From Salinicoccus hispanicus (GTDB taxonomy: Bacteria; Bacillota; Bacilli; Staphylococcales; Salinicoccaceae), in the NCBI RefSeq assembly GCF_009831115.1, contig NZ_WUUK01000004.1, positions 124,001 to 188,000 on the forward strand: a stretch of DNA of 64,000 nt. Direction: 5' to 3'. The notes beneath the pieces were generated by a model that made no database searches, was not told where the DNA came from, and saw only the letters and a program-made list of their open reading frames with translations. Of the stretch, positions 62,589 to 64,000 are shown in pieces. The translations under genes and the position numbers were made by a program. Each line of letters begins with the position of its first letter. Positions within the stretch are counted from its first letter, which is position 1.

Positions 62589-63620
62589 ATGGAACAGCAC
62601 CACCCATTGATCATGGCCTATCATGAATATATAGAAGCGACCATCGATTACCGTGTCGCGGTCCTCGGGCAGGTGGATGCGGGGAAGAGTGCGCTCGTGA
62701 ATAAGCTGGCGGATGCGGATTCCCATATATCCACCCAGACCGATGCAACCCGTACAATCACAGAACACCCCTACGGCAATCGGGGGAAGATCTTGGATTT
62801 CCCCGGTGTCGGAACGACAGAATATTCACCAAAGCAGTACAGGAAGCTGATTTCGAAAACGGCCATCAAACATGTACTGTATGTGTTCTCCTCAAAGATT
62901 CGGGATGCGGATGAGGCAACCATCAGGTACCTGTCCAAGAAGGGGATTCATATTACCTTCGTCTATAACAAGAGTGATACCCTTGTCGATGTTTCAGGTA
63001 GAAGGTCACAGGAAACGCTGATGAATGACAAGGATACCGAACTGCATGTAACATTCAAAAAGCAGCTTGACCAGCCACTGCGCTACCACTTCACAAGTAT
63101 CAAAGATGAAAAGGGCGTTGCCGAACTGAAAGAACAACTTGATCGAATCTTTGAAAAGAAGGATGCGCTTTTTGATGAAAGGGTACAAAATGCACAGTAT
63201 CTTGAAAGTTTTCTAACCAGAAAAATGAATGGGCTTGCCACCAGACTGCTCTCGCCGGGATTCAAAGACATCATTCTGAGTCGGTCCTACAGGTCCATCG
63301 AGGAGATGACGGAATCGCACTACCATGTGGCGGAACAGGACTGTGCAGCAATCGGACGGGAAATGCCTAGAGCCGTGACCTATATCAACCGTGCGAAGAA
63401 TACGGATAAGGATATGAAGAAGCCAAGAGACTACATCAATCATCTGGCCACGGTATTCAGTGCCATCTTCAAAATGCGTAAACTGAATGTGGTCACTTTC
63501 ATTGTCTCTTCACTTGGTGAAATCGGGATAAAGAACATCTATCCTGTGATGAAAGGAACATTTGAATATGTCGGGGATATGAATGATTTTGCCCGCGAGG
63601 TCATCAAGTATCATCGATGA
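62589..63620 (+). CDS. Era-like/dynamin-superfamily-like GTPase
   Basis: The 343-residue protein has an N-terminal G domain with G1 GQVDAGKS (27-34), a switch region containing T53/T55, G3 DFPGVG (69-74) and G4 NKSD (126-129). A helical C-terminal half (about 180-343) of about 160 residues follows, with a mildly hydrophobic patch (VVTFIVSSLGEIGIK). It resembles bacterial Era/IRG-like GTPases of unknown role. GAGGTGAG sets ATG 62589, 14 nt past the popT stop; an upstream in-frame ATG overlaps that stop. Coexpression with popT is very likely. Confidence 0.82.
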   Translation: MEQHHPLIMAYHEYIEATIDYRVAVLGQVDAGKSALVNKLADADSHISTQTDATRTITEHPYGNRGKILDFPGVGTTEYSPKQYRKLISKTAIKHVLYVFSSKIRDADEATIRYLSKKGIHITFVYNKSDTLVDVSGRRSQETLMNDKDTELHVTFKKQLDQPLRYHFTSIKDEKGVAELKEQLDRIFEKKDALFDERVQNAQYLESFLTRKMNGLATRLLSPGFKDIILSRSYRSIEEMTESHYHVAEQDCAAIGREMPRAVTYINRAKNTDKDMKKPRDYINHLATVFSAIFKMRKLNVVTFIVSSLGEIGIKNIYPVMKGTFEYVGDMNDFAREVIKYHR

Positions 63621-63621
63621 C

Positions 63622-63656
63622 AAGAGCGTTCCAGCTATGCTGGAGCGCTCTTTTTT
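63622..63656 (+). terminator. Terminator of the popT-GTPase operon
   Basis: A 14-bp stem with a 3-nt loop is followed by six T. Confidence 0.9.
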
Positions 63657-63666
63657 ATTCAGGGGA

Positions 63667-63679
63667 GCAATCGTTTGCA
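63667..63679. promoter_or_regulatory. LacI-type operator, copy 1
   Basis: GCAATCGTTTGCA is a near-palindrome of the LacI/GalR operator class. It recurs exactly at 63734-63746, 67 bp away. Confidence 0.6.
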
Positions 63680-63733
63680 GTGAGATGATGGATATTATTT
63701 TCATATGTCAGATGTACGTGGCGAAAGTTTTAT

Positions 63734-63746
63734 GCAATCGTTTGCA
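63734..63746. promoter_or_regulatory. LacI-type operator, copy 2
   Basis: Second exact copy of GCAATCGTTTGCA, ending 8 bp before the -35 box of the following promoter. Two copies suggest looping or cooperative repression. Confidence 0.65.
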
Positions 63747-63754
63747 AAAAAGTA

Positions 63755-63783
63755 TTGACTTCAGATTATTTCAAATATAAAAT
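63755..63783 (+). promoter_or_regulatory. Sigma-A promoter of the sugar ABC transporter genes
   Basis: TTGACT (63755-63760) and TAAAAT (63778-63783) are 17 bp apart. Confidence 0.65.
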
Positions 63784-63799
63784 CATATTTATAAGCGAA

Positions 63800-63813
63800 T
63801 GACAGCGCTTACA
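63800..63813 (+). promoter_or_regulatory. Catabolite response element (cre)
   Basis: TGACAGCGCTTACA matches the CcpA site consensus TGWNANCGNTNWCA at every position. It lies just downstream of the promoter, where CcpA binding would repress. Confidence 0.75.
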
Positions 63814-63832
63814 TATAAAGGGGGATGTACAG

Positions 63833-64000
63833 ATGGAGAAGTTCAAGTGGAACTATGCTTTTCTTTTCGCAATGATATTGATGCTTGGAGCTTGCGGAAA
63901 CAGTGGAGATGCAGGCGGTTCAGTTTCCGAGGAAACTGAAGGAGGCGGCACTGAAGGAGAAAGCGTGACGATAGACCTTTACCAGTTCAAAGTTGAATTC
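63833..64000 (+). CDS. Sugar ABC transporter substrate-binding lipoprotein, N-terminal part
   Basis: The first 56 codons (cut by the right edge) encode a signal peptide with lipobox LGAC, a Gly/Ser/Glu-rich tether, and VTIDLYQFKVEF, the typical first strand of family 1 sugar-binding proteins. AAAGGGGG lies eight bases upstream of the ATG. Two LacI-type operators and a perfect cre site before it support carbohydrate induction and catabolite repression. The sugar is unknown. Confidence 0.8.
   Translation, partial: MEKFKWNYAFLFAMILMLGACGNSGDAGGSVSEETEGGGTEGESVTIDLYQFKVEF

Overview
The window looks like a chromosomal segment of a low-to-mid GC Firmicute of the family Staphylococcaceae, probably a Salinicoccus- or Jeotgalicoccus-type halotolerant coccus rather than Staphylococcus itself. 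The basis is strong AGGAGG ribosome sites, consensus sigma-A promoters and staphylococcal-type proteins (CstB, NptA-like phosphate transporter, PopT/DUF368, SagB-like glucosaminidase, Mqo, the SerA/class V aminotransferase pair, a YkoGH-like two-component system). I saw no rRNA, tRNA, CRISPR array, prophage or insertion sequence. The genus is inference; the gene families are read from the translated sequence.

Layout. 0-9.7 kb: aldehyde dehydrogenase (cut by the left edge), YeeE/TsuA-like sulfur transporter, thymidine kinase, a PepSY lipoprotein / response regulator / histidine kinase / PepSY protein cluster, a MetNIQ-type ABC transporter and a PfoR-like EIIC membrane protein. 9.7-21.2 kb: an MFS transporter with a MetE-like methyltransferase and divergent LysR regulator, HAD phosphatase, Mqo, small membrane proteins, ProC, a glutaredoxin and the metI-metC operon. 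21.2-26.8 kb: a MerR-HTH coiled-coil protein, an SDR, CstB and ornithine carbamoyltransferase. 27-33 kb: GuaC, TyrA, an aromatic operon (leader peptide, DAHP synthase, chorismate mutase), and metY-metA behind a SAM-I riboswitch. 33-46 kb: transporters (YkvI-like, guanidine exporter pair behind a guanidine-I riboswitch, YeiH-like, YuiF-like, MATE), a sigma-B-type stress gene, dehydrogenases, an FMN reductase, a glucosaminidase and FdhD. 46-56 kb: NSS symporter, glnRA, a MoxR/DUF58/membrane-protein operon, an SQR-like flavoprotein and a Na/Pi transporter. 56-64 kb: a serine biosynthesis cluster, NadR-like enzyme, a PopT-GTPase pair and the start of a sugar ABC transporter.

Together the genes cover methionine supply (metNIQ, metE-like, metIC, metYA), aromatic amino acids (aroF, aroQ, tyrA), serine, glutamine and proline synthesis, and sulfide or persulfide handling (CstB, SQR-like, TsuA-like, YeiH-like).

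The most striking observation is upstream of the DAHP synthase gene. A perfect sigma-A promoter is followed by a 17-residue leader peptide ending Tyr-Phe-Ser-Tyr-Phe. After it come successive, mutually exclusive RNA helices ending in a strong terminator. Their overlaps give a self-consistent ribosome-stalling attenuator: a stall at Tyr/Phe codons leads to read-through, and completion of the peptide leads to termination. Other points worth checking are an SQR-like protein lacking the usual Cys of the active-site pair, two P-loop enzymes (thymidine kinase, NadR) with non-canonical Walker A motifs, a GTPase overlapping the PopT lipid-carrier flippase gene, and a metIC leader with a terminator but no recognisable SAM riboswitch.
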